Positions 1 to 7,920 of a stretch of 64,000 bases of DNA are shown here, one piece after another. Numbering within the stretch: the first letter of the stretch is position 1; each line of letters starts with the position of its first letter. Source of the stretch: Phyllobacterium phragmitis (GTDB lineage Bacteria; Pseudomonadota; Alphaproteobacteria; Rhizobiales; Rhizobiaceae); NCBI RefSeq assembly GCF_002980495.1, contig NZ_PVBR01000012.1:104873-168872 (forward strand). The letters are read 5' to 3'. A program made the position numbers and the translations under genes. The notes beneath the pieces are model-generated. The model was not told where the DNA came from. It did no database searches and saw only the letters and a program-made list of their open reading frames with translations.

Positions 1-364
1 TGCCGAAATCCCGAGCCAACGCCATCAGTTCGCCAGCACGAGACTCCCGCTCTCGATCGTACGGCGCCTCCTTCCAGTCGAATGCCCGAAATGTGTTTCG
101 ACACATACGGGCCACAGGATCACAGCGTGCATATTTCCGTGTTGCGTAAAGCTCCGGCCACCCCTCAGGCAATTCATCAAAACAAATGACGTCTTCTATG
201 TTCTCATACGACAATGGAAGATCAGAAATGACCAGATTTGTAAATCCAAACGGCGATATCGTCTGCATAAATATTCGTATAATATCAATGCTATTCGTTG
301 CTTTATCTATACTTTCAATAAAGTTTAATAAAATTGTCACATAATAGAAATTCTCTCTGTTCAT
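1..364 (-). CDS. LuxR-type regulator, N-terminal autoinducer-binding part (runs off window)
   Basis: Reading the minus strand from the ATG at 362-364 gives an unbroken frame of 121 residues to the window edge. It begins MNRENFYYVTILLNF and contains FGFTNLVISDLP followed by YATRKYARCDPVARMCR and FDW. The Y-x3-Y-x3-DPV pattern followed by W is the ligand-pocket signature of the LuxR autoinducer-binding domain, which binds acyl-homoserine lactones. The C-terminal DNA-binding part would lie beyond position 1. It is divergent from the lectin gene at 747, and a lux-box-like palindrome lies between them. The family call is fairly sure. Activity and ligand cannot be judged from half a protein. Confidence 0.8.
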   Translation of the reverse strand, partial: MNRENFYYVTILLNFIESIDKATNSIDIIRIFMQTISPFGFTNLVISDLPLSYENIEDVICFDELPEGWPELYATRKYARCDPVARMCRNTFRAFDWKEAPYDRERESRAGELMALARDFG

Positions 365-746
365 ATCGCCACCTCGATTAAATCTTTCTTATATATTAAA
401 ATCACTATTCTGAGAGAAATCCAACCCCACTTGCTGTCGCGGTGTAGATTAGGTACATCAGCATCAAGAATTGACCGTATTGATAGTTTTCAAGGCGTCT
501 GGCGCCCCCAAATTCAAAGCAAGCTGGGCGAGCGGATCGATGCCCGTGTGATTGCATCCAGCGGCTCGATGCAACTGCATGCCTGAGGCCGTGCGACGTG
601 CCGTTCAGCACCGCTACGGTCCACGCGGCCTGTAGGAAACTACAATACCATTCTCTTGCTGTTTGCTTAGCCTTGGCACCTGGTGCGGTTCTCGGAGCAT
701 CGAGAGAAACACACCAGGTCACGTTATCTTTCGAAAGGAACAACCA
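365..746. promoter_or_regulatory. Divergent LuxR/lectin intergenic region
   Basis: This is 382 bases without a supported gene. It is AT-rich next to the LuxR start. It holds a lux-box-like palindrome at 630-646, a second small palindrome at 676-686 (GCACC T GGTGC), and a Shine-Dalgarno-like AAAGGAA at 734-740 just before the lectin ATG at 747. Short frames here have no recognisable content. Confidence 0.5.
630..646 (+). promoter_or_regulatory. lux-box-like inverted repeat
   Basis: The sequence CTGTAGGAAACTACAAT carries perfect 5-base arms (TGTAG and CTACA) around GAAA. By my hand alignment it matches the Vibrio fischeri lux box at 12 of 17 positions. It lies about 100 bases before the lectin start, where a LuxR-type activator could work, and between the lectin gene and a LuxR-type gene. 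Binding by that regulator is inference. Confidence 0.55.
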
Positions 747-1502
747 ATGGCTGAGCAAGAAAAATCTGTGCTGTGGACCGGCACGCTCGAGGCGACGAAC
801 GAACAGGGTGTGAAAACAGGTCTTACCCTTAACACGCGAGACCCAAAAATCACGATCACCGTCACAGGGTCTGCAAAGTATGCCCAGAGCAAACCGGCGT
901 TCGGTCCAGACGGGGATACCAATTATCAAAACCCAAACACGCTGCTGCCCAGTGCAAATGTCGGTATGGCTTTGATGCGGATTGGCGGCGGACAGGCTGG
1001 CGGCGGCCCCTACAGACCCGTCGGCACGGGAATTTCCGATTGGACAATACGGGAGGACGGCGAACTCACGTTCTTTTATAATGATCAGCCAGGTGATTAT
1101 GGCGACAATTCCGGCTCGTTCAACATCGCGGTGCTAAGACAACTCACATGGAACGGCAAGCTCCCGGCAAATGCGGCAGACGGCGTGAAAACGGGCATCG
1201 TCGTCAACACGAGAACGGACAAGATTTCGATCACCGTCACGGGCAAAGCAAGTTATGGGCCGGGGGGCCAGGAGTTCGGTCCCGATGGTAATCCGGGTGA
1301 TGTTAATAACCCCGGGGCACTTCTGCCCAGTGCGAACTGCGCTTCATGTCTGATCAAGATCGGCAATGGCCCTTACAGGTTCGTCGGCACGGGGAAATCC
1401 GATTGGCCCGTACCAGAAGACGGCGAAATCGCGTTCTTCTACAATGATGGGATTTTTGATGATAATTCCGGCTCCTTTGCGATAACGCTCACGGTGAACT
1501 GA
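747..1502 (+). CDS. Tandem PA-IL (LecA)-like lectin
   Basis: 251 residues, no signal peptide, made of two copies of the PA-IL/LecA fold (about residues 8-130 and 132-251). Both repeat the LecA landmarks: ITVTG, FGPDG, LLPSAN, IG-GPYR-VGTG-SDW, and FFYND followed by DNSGSF. Calcium ligands of LecA (Y36, D100, N107, N108) map to Y45, D113, D120, N121 in copy 1 and Y170, D234, D239, N240 in copy 2. The copy-2 calcium loop is two residues shorter. The galactose contacts H50 and Q53 of LecA are replaced (Y60/P63 and D185/N188), so sugar specificity may differ. I chose the ATG at 747 because AAAGGAA precedes it; the in-frame upstream extension to 663 is not lectin-like. It would bind glycans in the cytoplasm or after release, as LecA does. 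Confidence 0.85.
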   Translation: MAEQEKSVLWTGTLEATNEQGVKTGLTLNTRDPKITITVTGSAKYAQSKPAFGPDGDTNYQNPNTLLPSANVGMALMRIGGGQAGGGPYRPVGTGISDWTIREDGELTFFYNDQPGDYGDNSGSFNIAVLRQLTWNGKLPANAADGVKTGIVVNTRTDKISITVTGKASYGPGGQEFGPDGNPGDVNNPGALLPSANCASCLIKIGNGPYRFVGTGKSDWPVPEDGEIAFFYNDGIFDDNSGSFAITLTVN

Positions 1503-1595
1503 CCGCCGATCGGTGCGTCGGCATTCATGACCGTCTGAGGGGATTCCCATGGCTTTGTTCCTGGCCCGGCGATCAGGCAAAGCCATCCTTCTCCT

Positions 1596-1627
1596 GCCGA
1601 GCCCGTTCACCGGGCTCGGCCCTTTTC
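1596..1627 (+). terminator. Rho-independent terminator after the lectin gene
   Basis: Perfect 10-base stem (GCCGAGCCCG / CGGGCTCGGC) with a 5-base loop, followed by CCTTTT. It lies about 95 bases after the lectin stop. Confidence 0.8.
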
Positions 1628-2430
1628 ACTGATAGAAAATGATCTTTCATGGTTGTCCGGTTTTGTGGCCCGACCGCGTGGTCTGTATAGTGAGTACGGA
1701 TAGTGGCTCCCACCACACCCTACTGCGACCTTCCTGTGCGCTGAACCGCGAGCGTGCACCGGACACCTCAGTTCACCTCTCTTCTGCGCGCTCCACTTCT
1801 GCATATGGCATCCCCAAGCTGGCCTATCATATATCCGTGTCCGAACAGTGTACCGAGGCCATGGTGCTTGCCTTTCTCAAGAGCATCTCACCGGAAAAGC
1901 GCCGTACCGCGCCATCGAGATCGCCGCGCGTGCCAGGATGAAGCTGACGCTCGCGAAATCTTCGAGCGTGATTCGCGGACTTGATCCAAAGGCCGCTGCA
2001 TCAGATCGCGACCGGCACTCACCTCGCACCGTCGCCGTAAGGTGCTGCGTCGACCATTTGACGCGGCCGTTGAGAAGGCCGATGGATTGCTGCATTGCTC
2101 CTGCAGCGTGAAATAACTTCGCACGTGAAAGCACGGAGGCGGCGGAACTATTGCCGCAAGACAGTTGTTAGTAAACCGTCCCTGCATAGCAGCGGCTCTC
2201 CAGAGTCGATAGAGATATGTTTTTGCAGGAACGACATGAAAGCCCCCCGATAGCCGATCTTCCGTGGCAGGAACGTCGCGGATGGCTGACTTGTCGCCCG
2301 AGAGATGGCCGATCGAAGATCAGCAGAATTTGCCTCTCCTTGACACCTTCTTGCCGAGCCGAAGGTGAAGTAGGTGTCATGCATCCGGGAAAATGGCCGT
2401 CGCAACCGACCCGACGAAAGGATCATCATC
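1628..2430. other. Gene-poor stretch, probably decayed
   Basis: About 800 bases with only short overlapping frames in all directions, none with a recognisable domain or a convincing ribosome-binding site. The frame around 1800-1990 breaks after a short protein-like piece (HISVSEQCTEAMVLAFL), which could be a gene remnant, but I could not place it in a family. Confidence 0.4.
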
Positions 2431-2646
2431 ATGGAATCCGTGCTTGCAGTCGTCGCATGCCTCTCCACCGAGCCCTTGTGCCAAGTACATGTGCTCTCGG
2501 AGCCGCTTCCTCGCGTGCAATGCGTGTCCTTGTCCCAGCCCGTGGCGGCGCAATGGGCAGGTCAGCACCCGAATCAAAAGATCACCCGCGTCTTTTGCGC
2601 CGATCCGAAGGAACTCGGCAACATGCTAGGGCGCAGCCGGGCATGA
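2431..2646 (+). CDS. Small Cys-containing, probably exported protein
   Basis: 71 residues starting MESVLAVVACLS, with paired features C-L-S-x-E-P-L-C near the N-terminus, PRVQC in the middle, AQWAGQHPN and a late FCADP. Small proteins with this spacing of cysteines and a W-x2-HP motif are common hypothetical proteins in rhizobia. The short hydrophobic start suggests export, and the cysteines may pair. The start is supported by GAAAGGA about 10 bases upstream. Function unknown. Confidence 0.55.
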   Translation: MESVLAVVACLSTEPLCQVHVLSEPLPRVQCVSLSQPVAAQWAGQHPNQKITRVFCADPKELGNMLGRSRA

Positions 2647-2661
2647 CATACGAGCCTGCAA

Positions 2662-3300
2662 TCAAATTGCAAGCATCTCCCTCAACACCATGCGCTTGTA
2701 GGCGTTGACGATGGCCTGGCCCTCGGCGCGTCCCACGGAAATGGCGAGCCGCATGGTCGCCTCGCCGAGCGACATGATCACGAAAGCGGTCGTTGCGATC
2801 TCTTCACGATCATCTTCCGGGTGCAGTCGCATCAGGACATCGGCCAGCATGCCGCCGATGATGCGGCTGTCGGCGAGTTCGCTGTCGCGCAGCGCCTTGT
2901 CGGCCTGCGTCCCCGACCAGATGTCGCGCATGACCGGCTCGGCCAGGAACAGTTCGTAATAGGTATCGACCAGCCCGGCGAAGGCACGCTCCAGCCCGGC
3001 CATGTCCTTCACATCCGCAAGACCTTCCCGGATGCATTCGCGGCCGAGCGCATTATAACGTTCGGCCAGCGTCACAATGATCGCACCCTTGTCGGGGAAG
3101 AATTGGTAGAGCGAGCCGATCGGCACCCCCGCGCGCTCGGCGACTTCGCTCATTTTCATCGCGTCGCTGCCCTTTTCCGCGATCAGCGCCGAGGCGGCCC
3201 CGAGCATGCGCTCGACCCGCTCCCGGCTGCGCTGTTGCGTGGGTTGCCTGCGCACCGCCGCCGGCGCCCCGACGGCCTTGGATTGAACAGTCTGGCTCAT
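2662..3300 (-). CDS. TetR/AcrR-family transcriptional regulator
   Basis: 212 residues. The N-terminal TetR helix-turn-helix lies at about 30-75 (ALIAEKGSDAMKMSEVAERAG, then VPIGSLYQFFPDKGAI), followed by an all-helical ligand and dimer domain. It is divergent from the collapsed NmrA-like gene and the DUF1772 gene at 3395-4029, which it probably represses. Two near-identical 14-base repeats in the shared promoter at 3341-3379 are candidate operators. The ligand is unknown. Confidence 0.85.
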   Translation of the reverse strand: MSQTVQSKAVGAPAAVRRQPTQQRSRERVERMLGAASALIAEKGSDAMKMSEVAERAGVPIGSLYQFFPDKGAIIVTLAERYNALGRECIREGLADVKDMAGLERAFAGLVDTYYELFLAEPVMRDIWSGTQADKALRDSELADSRIIGGMLADVLMRLHPEDDREEIATTAFVIMSLGEATMRLAISVGRAEGQAIVNAYKRMVLREMLAI

Positions 3301-3340
3301 GTCGTCATCGATTCCCGAGGTTACGCTTGACAGACATAAT

Positions 3341-3379
3341 ATGAGGGTTTATCACTTTTGCAAACATGAGGATTAATCA
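3341..3379. promoter_or_regulatory. Tandem 14-base repeats, candidate TetR operator
   Basis: ATGAGGGTTTATCA at 3341-3354 is repeated as ATGAGGATTAATCA at 3366-3379 (12 of 14 identical, 25 bases start to start). The second copy is an imperfect palindrome of the TGA..TCA type. The pair lies between the divergent TetR and NmrA-remnant starts and overlaps promoter-like sequence (TTGACA at 3328-3333). Confidence 0.5.
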
Positions 3380-3394
3380 TATTTTGGAGAGAGG

Positions 3395-3544
3395 ATGACG
3401 ACGATGAACCACCATCATGACCCGATCCTGATCCTTGGCGGCACCGGCAAGACAGTGAGCCGGGCGCTCGGCAGACAGGCACGTGATTTTGCGGATTATG
3501 CGCGGCAGACGGCGGCGGCAGGCATTTGGGGAGGGAACAAATAA
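3395..3544 (+). pseudogene. Collapsed NmrA-type NAD(P)-binding protein (internal deletion)
   Basis: A 49-residue frame whose first half is the start of an NAD(P)-binding Rossmann protein (DPILILGGTGKT, dinucleotide loop GGTGKT) and whose second half, RDFADYARQTAAAGIW, resembles the extreme C-terminus of NmrA-family oxidoreductases. The roughly 200-residue middle of such proteins is missing without loss of frame. It has a ribosome-binding site (GGAGAGAGG) and its stop overlaps the next start (TAATG), so it may still be translated and couple translation to the DUF1772 gene. Oxidoreductase activity is very unlikely. Confidence 0.6.
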
Positions 3545-4029
3545 TGGACCGGATCATACCAGCAGTCATTTTTCTCGCCGCGATCGGCTCCGGCGTCATG
3601 GGCGGCTTCTTCTACGGCTTTTCCAATGTGGTGATGGCAGCACTTGGCCGCCTGACCCCGCAGGGCGGGATTGCCGCCATGCAATCGATCAATGTCACCG
3701 TGCTCAACCCGATCTTCTTCATTGCCTTTTTCGGAACGGCACTCCTTTCAGTCGTTCTGGCTGTCGCCGCTCTCTTGAGATTCGGCCAGCCCGGCACTTA
3801 CGTGCTGCTTGCCGGCAGTGTGCTTTATCTCGGCGGAATCATCCTGGTTACGATAGTCTTCAACGTGCCGATGAATGAAGCGCTTGCCGGGGTCGATCCA
3901 TCGAGCCCCGCCGGCGCGGAACTCTGGGGCACCTATCTCCACCGCTGGACGACCTGGAACCATGTGCGGACGATCACCGGCATCTTGGCCGGCGCCTGCT
4001 TCGTCCTGGCCTTGAAGACGCCTGTGTAG
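3544..4029 (+). CDS. DUF1772 (anthrone-oxygenase-like) membrane protein
   Basis: 161 residues with four hydrophobic segments, beginning MDRIIPAVIFLAAIGSGVMGGFFYGFSNVVM. This matches the DUF1772 pattern, including the later NVPMNEALA and HRWTTWNHVRTITGILAGACFVLA. Members are small integral membrane proteins, some called anthrone oxygenases; the real function is generally unknown. The start is the ATG overlapping the previous stop. It is the last gene of a unit probably controlled by the divergent TetR. Confidence 0.85.
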   Translation: MDRIIPAVIFLAAIGSGVMGGFFYGFSNVVMAALGRLTPQGGIAAMQSINVTVLNPIFFIAFFGTALLSVVLAVAALLRFGQPGTYVLLAGSVLYLGGIILVTIVFNVPMNEALAGVDPSSPAGAELWGTYLHRWTTWNHVRTITGILAGACFVLALKTPV

Positions 4030-4372
4030 AATGTCCCCACAATCATCCAGATAAAAAAGGCCGGACTAAAAAGCCCGGCCAATGCTGAAGGTTATGACCT
4101 CCAGAGGGGAACAGTCGACGTGAAGAGTGGGAGGAGCGACCCGTCGACTAAGTGTTATGTAAGAGTGATTCGCGAAACTATTCAAGTTATATTTCTCTGC
4201 GTTCAGACTTATCCTGCGAAAACCAAAGTAAAGGATAATATTTCCTTTCGTTTTGGAAAAGCTGAATCTCCCAATTAATTGTTAGTCTAAAAATATCAGC
4301 GCGATAATTCCCACAACGGCACACTCATGGGCCGTACCGATCTTGCATAGAACTTCTCATTCTCGGAATGCT
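4030..4372. other. Intergenic region between convergent genes
   Basis: 343 bases between the DUF1772 stop and the stop of the minus-strand thiamine-diphosphate enzyme. It contains the terminator hairpin at 4051-4080. The rest is AT-rich and shows no gene. Confidence 0.5.
4051..4080 (-). terminator. Intrinsic terminator, minus-strand orientation
   Basis: The stem GGCCGG / CCGGCC closes around a short loop. Read on the minus strand it is followed by a run of T (ATAAAAAA on the plus strand). It would end the minus-strand transcript of the gene at 4373-6028. The stem may also stop the DUF1772 transcript, but no T tract follows on that strand. Confidence 0.65.
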
Positions 4373-6028
4373 TCAGAGGACGAGCCTCGGAGACAAGGCC
4401 TTGGGATCGATCCTGAGATCGAGAATGGCTGGCTTTCCTGCCTCTTGAGCGCGGGAAAACGCAGCCGGAAAATCGTCGTTGCGCAATACCGTTTCGCCAT
4501 ACGCGCCATAGCTTTGCGCCAAGGCAGCAAAATCGGGATTGAACATATTGGTCCCCGAAACGCGGCCGGGGTAGTGCCGCTCCTGATGCATTCTGATCGT
4601 GCCGTACATGCCGTTATTGGAGACGAGAACGATGATGTTCGCCCCATACTGGCAGGCAGTGCCGAACTCCTGCATCGCCATCTGGAAACAGCCGTCGCCG
4701 GCGAAGCAGACGACATCGCGGTCGGGATGCGCGATCTTGGCCGCCACAGCCGCCGGCAGGCCGTAGCCCATCGAACCAGACGTGGGTGCAAGCTGCGTCC
4801 GCCATTTCTTGTAGGCGAAATAGCGGTGGAGCCAGGCGGAATAATTGCCTGCGCCATTGGTGAGGATGGCATCTTCCGGCAGCATGTTTGAAAGATGCCG
4901 CACGACATATTCCATCTTCAGCGCGCCCGGCGTTTCAACGGGCAACTGCCAAGCCTCATAATCGGCGCGCGCGGCCTTGCGCCATTGGCTCCAGGCGGGC
5001 GGCGATGCGGGGCTGGTGCGGGCAAGCCTGCTCAAGAGCTGAGCCGGCGCCGCACTGATGGCCAGCGTCGGGCGGTAGACACGCCCCAACTCATCGGGAT
5101 CAGGGTAGACGTGGATGAGATCCTGCGAGGGCTTCGGTATGTCGACGAGGCTGTAGCCGCTCGTCGTCATCTCGCCGAGCCGTGCACCCAGCACCAGAAG
5201 CAGATCGGCGTCTCGGACCCTTGCGGCGAGCTTCGGATTGATGCCGATGCCGACATCACCGACATAGGAGGGATGGCGGTTGTCGAGATAATCCTGACAG
5301 CGGAAGGATGCGCCGACGGGAAGGTCATGCGCTTCGGCAAAACAAGCGAGTTCCACGGCGGCCTGTGCCGACCAGCCCCCGCCGCCCACGATCACCAGCG
5401 GGCGCGAGGCCTTCGACAAGGCGGCCAGGATATCGTCGATGGTTTCGGGCGAGGTCTCCATTCGCGGCGAGACTGCAACAGGCGTATCGGCGACAAGTGC
5501 CTCCGCCGACAGCATGTCTTCCGGCAGGGCCAGCACGACGGGCCCCGGACGGCCTGAGGTCGCGACATGAAACGCATGACTGATATATTCGGGAATGCGT
5601 TCGGTCGTGTCGATCTCGGCGACCCATTTGGCGAGCGGGCCGAACATCTGGCGATAATCGACCTCCTGAAACGCTTCGCGGTCGCGCTGATGCCTCGCCA
5701 CCTGGCCGACGAACAGGATCATCGGCGTCGAATCCTGAAACGCGACATGCACACCGGCGGACGCGTTGGTCGCGCCTGGACCACGTGTGACGAAGGCGAT
5801 ACCGGGCTGTCCCGTCAGCTTGCCATGCGCTTCGGCCATTATCGCGGCGCCACCCTCCTGGCGGCAGACGATCGTATCGATGCCGCTTTCATAGAGGCCG
5901 TCGAGCGCGGCGAGGTAACTTTCACCGGGAATGCAGAACGCCCGTTCCACCCCCTGGATCTTCAATTGGTCGACAAGAATCCTGCCGCCATGGCGCAATG
6001 TGATTTTCGGATTGGTCTGGTTCAGCAT
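4373..6028 (-). CDS. Thiamine-diphosphate enzyme, acetolactate-synthase-like
   Basis: 551 residues with the three domains of the IlvB/benzoylformate-decarboxylase superfamily. The N-terminal pyrimidine-binding domain has the catalytic glutamate in CRQEGGAA and TRGPGATNA. A central FAD-type domain follows. The C-terminal domain has the ThDP motif GDGCFQMAMQEF ending in NNGMYGTI. I started at ATG 6028 (MLNQTNPKITLRHGG), four bases after the regulator's stop; the longer frame runs back into that regulator. There is no small regulatory subunit gene, so a role in 2-oxo-acid catabolism (decarboxylase or carboligase) is more likely than branched-chain synthesis. It is probably co-transcribed with the FadR-type regulator. 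Confidence 0.85.
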   Translation of the reverse strand: MLNQTNPKITLRHGGRILVDQLKIQGVERAFCIPGESYLAALDGLYESGIDTIVCRQEGGAAIMAEAHGKLTGQPGIAFVTRGPGATNASAGVHVAFQDSTPMILFVGQVARHQRDREAFQEVDYRQMFGPLAKWVAEIDTTERIPEYISHAFHVATSGRPGPVVLALPEDMLSAEALVADTPVAVSPRMETSPETIDDILAALSKASRPLVIVGGGGWSAQAAVELACFAEAHDLPVGASFRCQDYLDNRHPSYVGDVGIGINPKLAARVRDADLLLVLGARLGEMTTSGYSLVDIPKPSQDLIHVYPDPDELGRVYRPTLAISAAPAQLLSRLARTSPASPPAWSQWRKAARADYEAWQLPVETPGALKMEYVVRHLSNMLPEDAILTNGAGNYSAWLHRYFAYKKWRTQLAPTSGSMGYGLPAAVAAKIAHPDRDVVCFAGDGCFQMAMQEFGTACQYGANIIVLVSNNGMYGTIRMHQERHYPGRVSGTNMFNPDFAALAQSYGAYGETVLRNDDFPAAFSRAQEAGKPAILDLRIDPKALSPRLVL

Positions 6029-6032
6029 CGTC

Positions 6033-6779
6033 TCACAAATCTGCAATATCGGCGCGGTCGGTAAGCCGCTGGGCCGCTCGTTCGAAATGGATGCGGGTCG
6101 CGATGCGGGCCGCTTCCGCATCGCGGGCGCTGATCGCATCGAACACGGTCTGGTGCTCGGCCAGAACATCCTCGCCCCATTCGGCGGCCCTGGCGTTTTT
6201 GATCGCGACGGAACGGAGGTTCTCGACGATCTTCGATTCGATCATGCCGATGAACTCGACATAATAGTCATTGCCCGACGCTTCGGTGATCGCCCGATAG
6301 AATGCGAATTCGGCATCGACCCGCCTTTCGATCGCGTCGCCACCCTGCGCCACAGCCGAGATCATTTCCTGCAGGAACCCACCGATCCCGGCAAGCTGAA
6401 GATTGTTTCGTGCGGTTGCGGCAAGGGCGGAGGCATCCGTCTGAACCCCTGTGCGCAACTGAAGAAGTTGCACTAGCTGCTTTCGTTTTTCGAAGCAGGC
6501 CGGGCTGATCCGAAAGGCGCTGCGCCCGCCGGCTTGCGCGATGAACGCGCCGACACCCCGGCGGGACTGGATGACGCCATCATATTTCAGAAGTGAAATC
6601 GCCTCGCGCACCACGGTCCTTGCCACGCCGAACTGATCCGAAAGCGCCTGCTCGGTCGGCAGGCGATCGCCCGGCTTTAACTGGCCCGCCTCGATGGCAA
6701 AGGAGATATTCTTCGCAATCTCATCCGGCAGGCGGCGCGGACGATCGATCTTCATGAAGAGTTCTGGCTGTTGCGACAC
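6033..6779 (-). CDS. FadR-subfamily GntR regulator
   Basis: 248 residues. Winged helix at about 15-80 (LPTEQALSDQFGVARTVVREAISLLKYDGVIQ and the wing SRRGVGAFI), then an all-helical FCD ligand domain (DAEFAFYRAITEASGN, ending with LAEHQTVFDAI and IHFERA). Family members sense small carboxylates, and the D/H/H pattern of the FCD metal site is present. It is divergent from the dehydrogenase-TRAP operon at 6976 and lies directly upstream of the ThDP enzyme, so it probably controls both. A perfect small palindrome in the shared promoter (6903-6913) is a candidate operator. Confidence 0.85.
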   Translation of the reverse strand: MSQQPELFMKIDRPRRLPDEIAKNISFAIEAGQLKPGDRLPTEQALSDQFGVARTVVREAISLLKYDGVIQSRRGVGAFIAQAGGRSAFRISPACFEKRKQLVQLLQLRTGVQTDASALAATARNNLQLAGIGGFLQEMISAVAQGGDAIERRVDAEFAFYRAITEASGNDYYVEFIGMIESKIVENLRSVAIKNARAAEWGEDVLAEHQTVFDAISARDAEAARIATRIHFERAAQRLTDRADIADL

Positions 6780-6902
6780 GGCATCTCTTTCTCAATCTCG
6801 CCGGCCCATTCGGCCGGACCCGGCTCACCACCGTTCGTAACGCCAATGCGCTTACTCGACAACAGGCAGCCGGACTTAATGAGACTGTTATCAATAAATC
6901 AG

Positions 6903-6913
6903 TTGTCTGACAA
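6903..6913. promoter_or_regulatory. Candidate GntR operator palindrome
   Basis: TTGTC T GACAA is a perfect 5-base inverted repeat around one base, in the divergent promoter between the FadR-type gene and the dehydrogenase operon. FadR-type repressors typically use short palindromes of this length. Confidence 0.45.
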
Positions 6914-6975
6914 TATGTTTTATGCTTTATTCCGCGAAGTCAGACGTCCCCTGGCGGCATAATGGGAGGAAATTC

Positions 6976-7893
6976 ATGGGCGATCCTGCATTGGCACGCA
7001 TCGGTTTTATCGGGCTTGGCGGAATGGGCCGCGGGCTGGTCAAGAACATGCTCAAGCACGGCCTGGGGGTTACCGTACATGACCTCGATAAGGAGGCTGT
7101 CGATCGCGCTGTCGATCAAGGCGCCCATCGTGCCGAAGATCTGGCAGCGATGGCGAGGGACGTCGACGTGCTCGCCATCTGCATCACGACGGCGGAGGCC
7201 GTACGCGACCTTGCACTGTCGCCCGGCGGCCTTCTCGATTCGATGCGTGACGGGACCATTTTCCTCGATCACACAACGGTCTCGCCTCAGCACGTGGATA
7301 TGATGCGACGTGAATGCGCTACGCGTGGCATCGCCTATGCGGAGGCGCCGATGACGCGCACCCCCGCCCATGCGGAACGCGGCGAGGTCAATATCCTGTT
7401 TGGCGGCGAGAGCGATCTTCTGGAGCGCCTGCGTCCGGTCTTCGACTGCTATGCCGAGAATGTCTTTCATGTCGGCCCCGCAGGCCACGCGATCCGCCTC
7501 AAGCTGATCCACAATTACATCGCCTTCGCCAATGTCGCTTCGTGGTGCGAAGGTTTTGCGCTGGCCGCGCGCGAAGGGCTCGATATGAGCAAGGTGATCG
7601 GCATCATTTCCGCCGCAGGAGGGCGGTCCGGAATGATGGATCTCTACGGCGAGATGACGCTACGGCGCGATTTCACGCCCCACATGTCGCTCGCCAATGC
7701 CCAGAAGGATGTCCGCTACTACGCTCACTGGCTGGAGGAGGCCGGCCTGCCGGGCTTCATGGCCGAGGCAGTCCACCAGACCTATGCCCTCGCCTCGATC
7801 ATGGGACACGCCGGAGAAAGCTGTACGGCGGTCATCAAAGCCTATGAGCAGCTGACGGGGATCGAAGCCAGACTGCCCGATACCAAAGCCTGA
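6976..7893 (+). CDS. 3-hydroxyisobutyrate-dehydrogenase-family oxidoreductase
   Basis: 305 residues. The Rossmann loop GFIGLGGMGRGLVKNM is at about 8-23. The substrate-binding region has EAPMTRTPAHAERG where classical members have DAPVSGG. The catalytic lysine is in RLKLIHNY. The family oxidises beta-hydroxy acids (3-hydroxyisobutyrate, tartronate semialdehyde or similar) with NAD(P). The start at 6976 is fixed by GGGAGG just upstream. It is the first gene of an operon with a TRAP transporter and a NIPSNAP protein. The changed substrate loop suggests a non-standard hydroxy acid. Confidence 0.85.
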   Translation: MGDPALARIGFIGLGGMGRGLVKNMLKHGLGVTVHDLDKEAVDRAVDQGAHRAEDLAAMARDVDVLAICITTAEAVRDLALSPGGLLDSMRDGTIFLDHTTVSPQHVDMMRRECATRGIAYAEAPMTRTPAHAERGEVNILFGGESDLLERLRPVFDCYAENVFHVGPAGHAIRLKLIHNYIAFANVASWCEGFALAAREGLDMSKVIGIISAAGGRSGMMDLYGEMTLRRDFTPHMSLANAQKDVRYYAHWLEEAGLPGFMAEAVHQTYALASIMGHAGESCTAVIKAYEQLTGIEARLPDTKA

Positions 7894-7920
7894 TCAACAA
7901 GCATGCCAAGGGAGGAATTC

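Noticed and set aside
1639..2187. Several overlapping short frames, one pair resembling a broken small domain (possibly DUF982-like) at 1800-1990
   Set aside because: The match is loose, requires a frame change, and no ribosome-binding site or conserved motif confirms it.
4059..4080. Hairpin considered as the terminator of the plus-strand DUF1772 gene
   Set aside because: The T tract lies on the minus-strand side only, so it fits the minus-strand gene better.
4373..6028. Annotation as biosynthetic acetolactate synthase (ilvB)
   Set aside because: No small subunit gene, and the neighbours are catabolic and transport genes; only the superfamily is supported.
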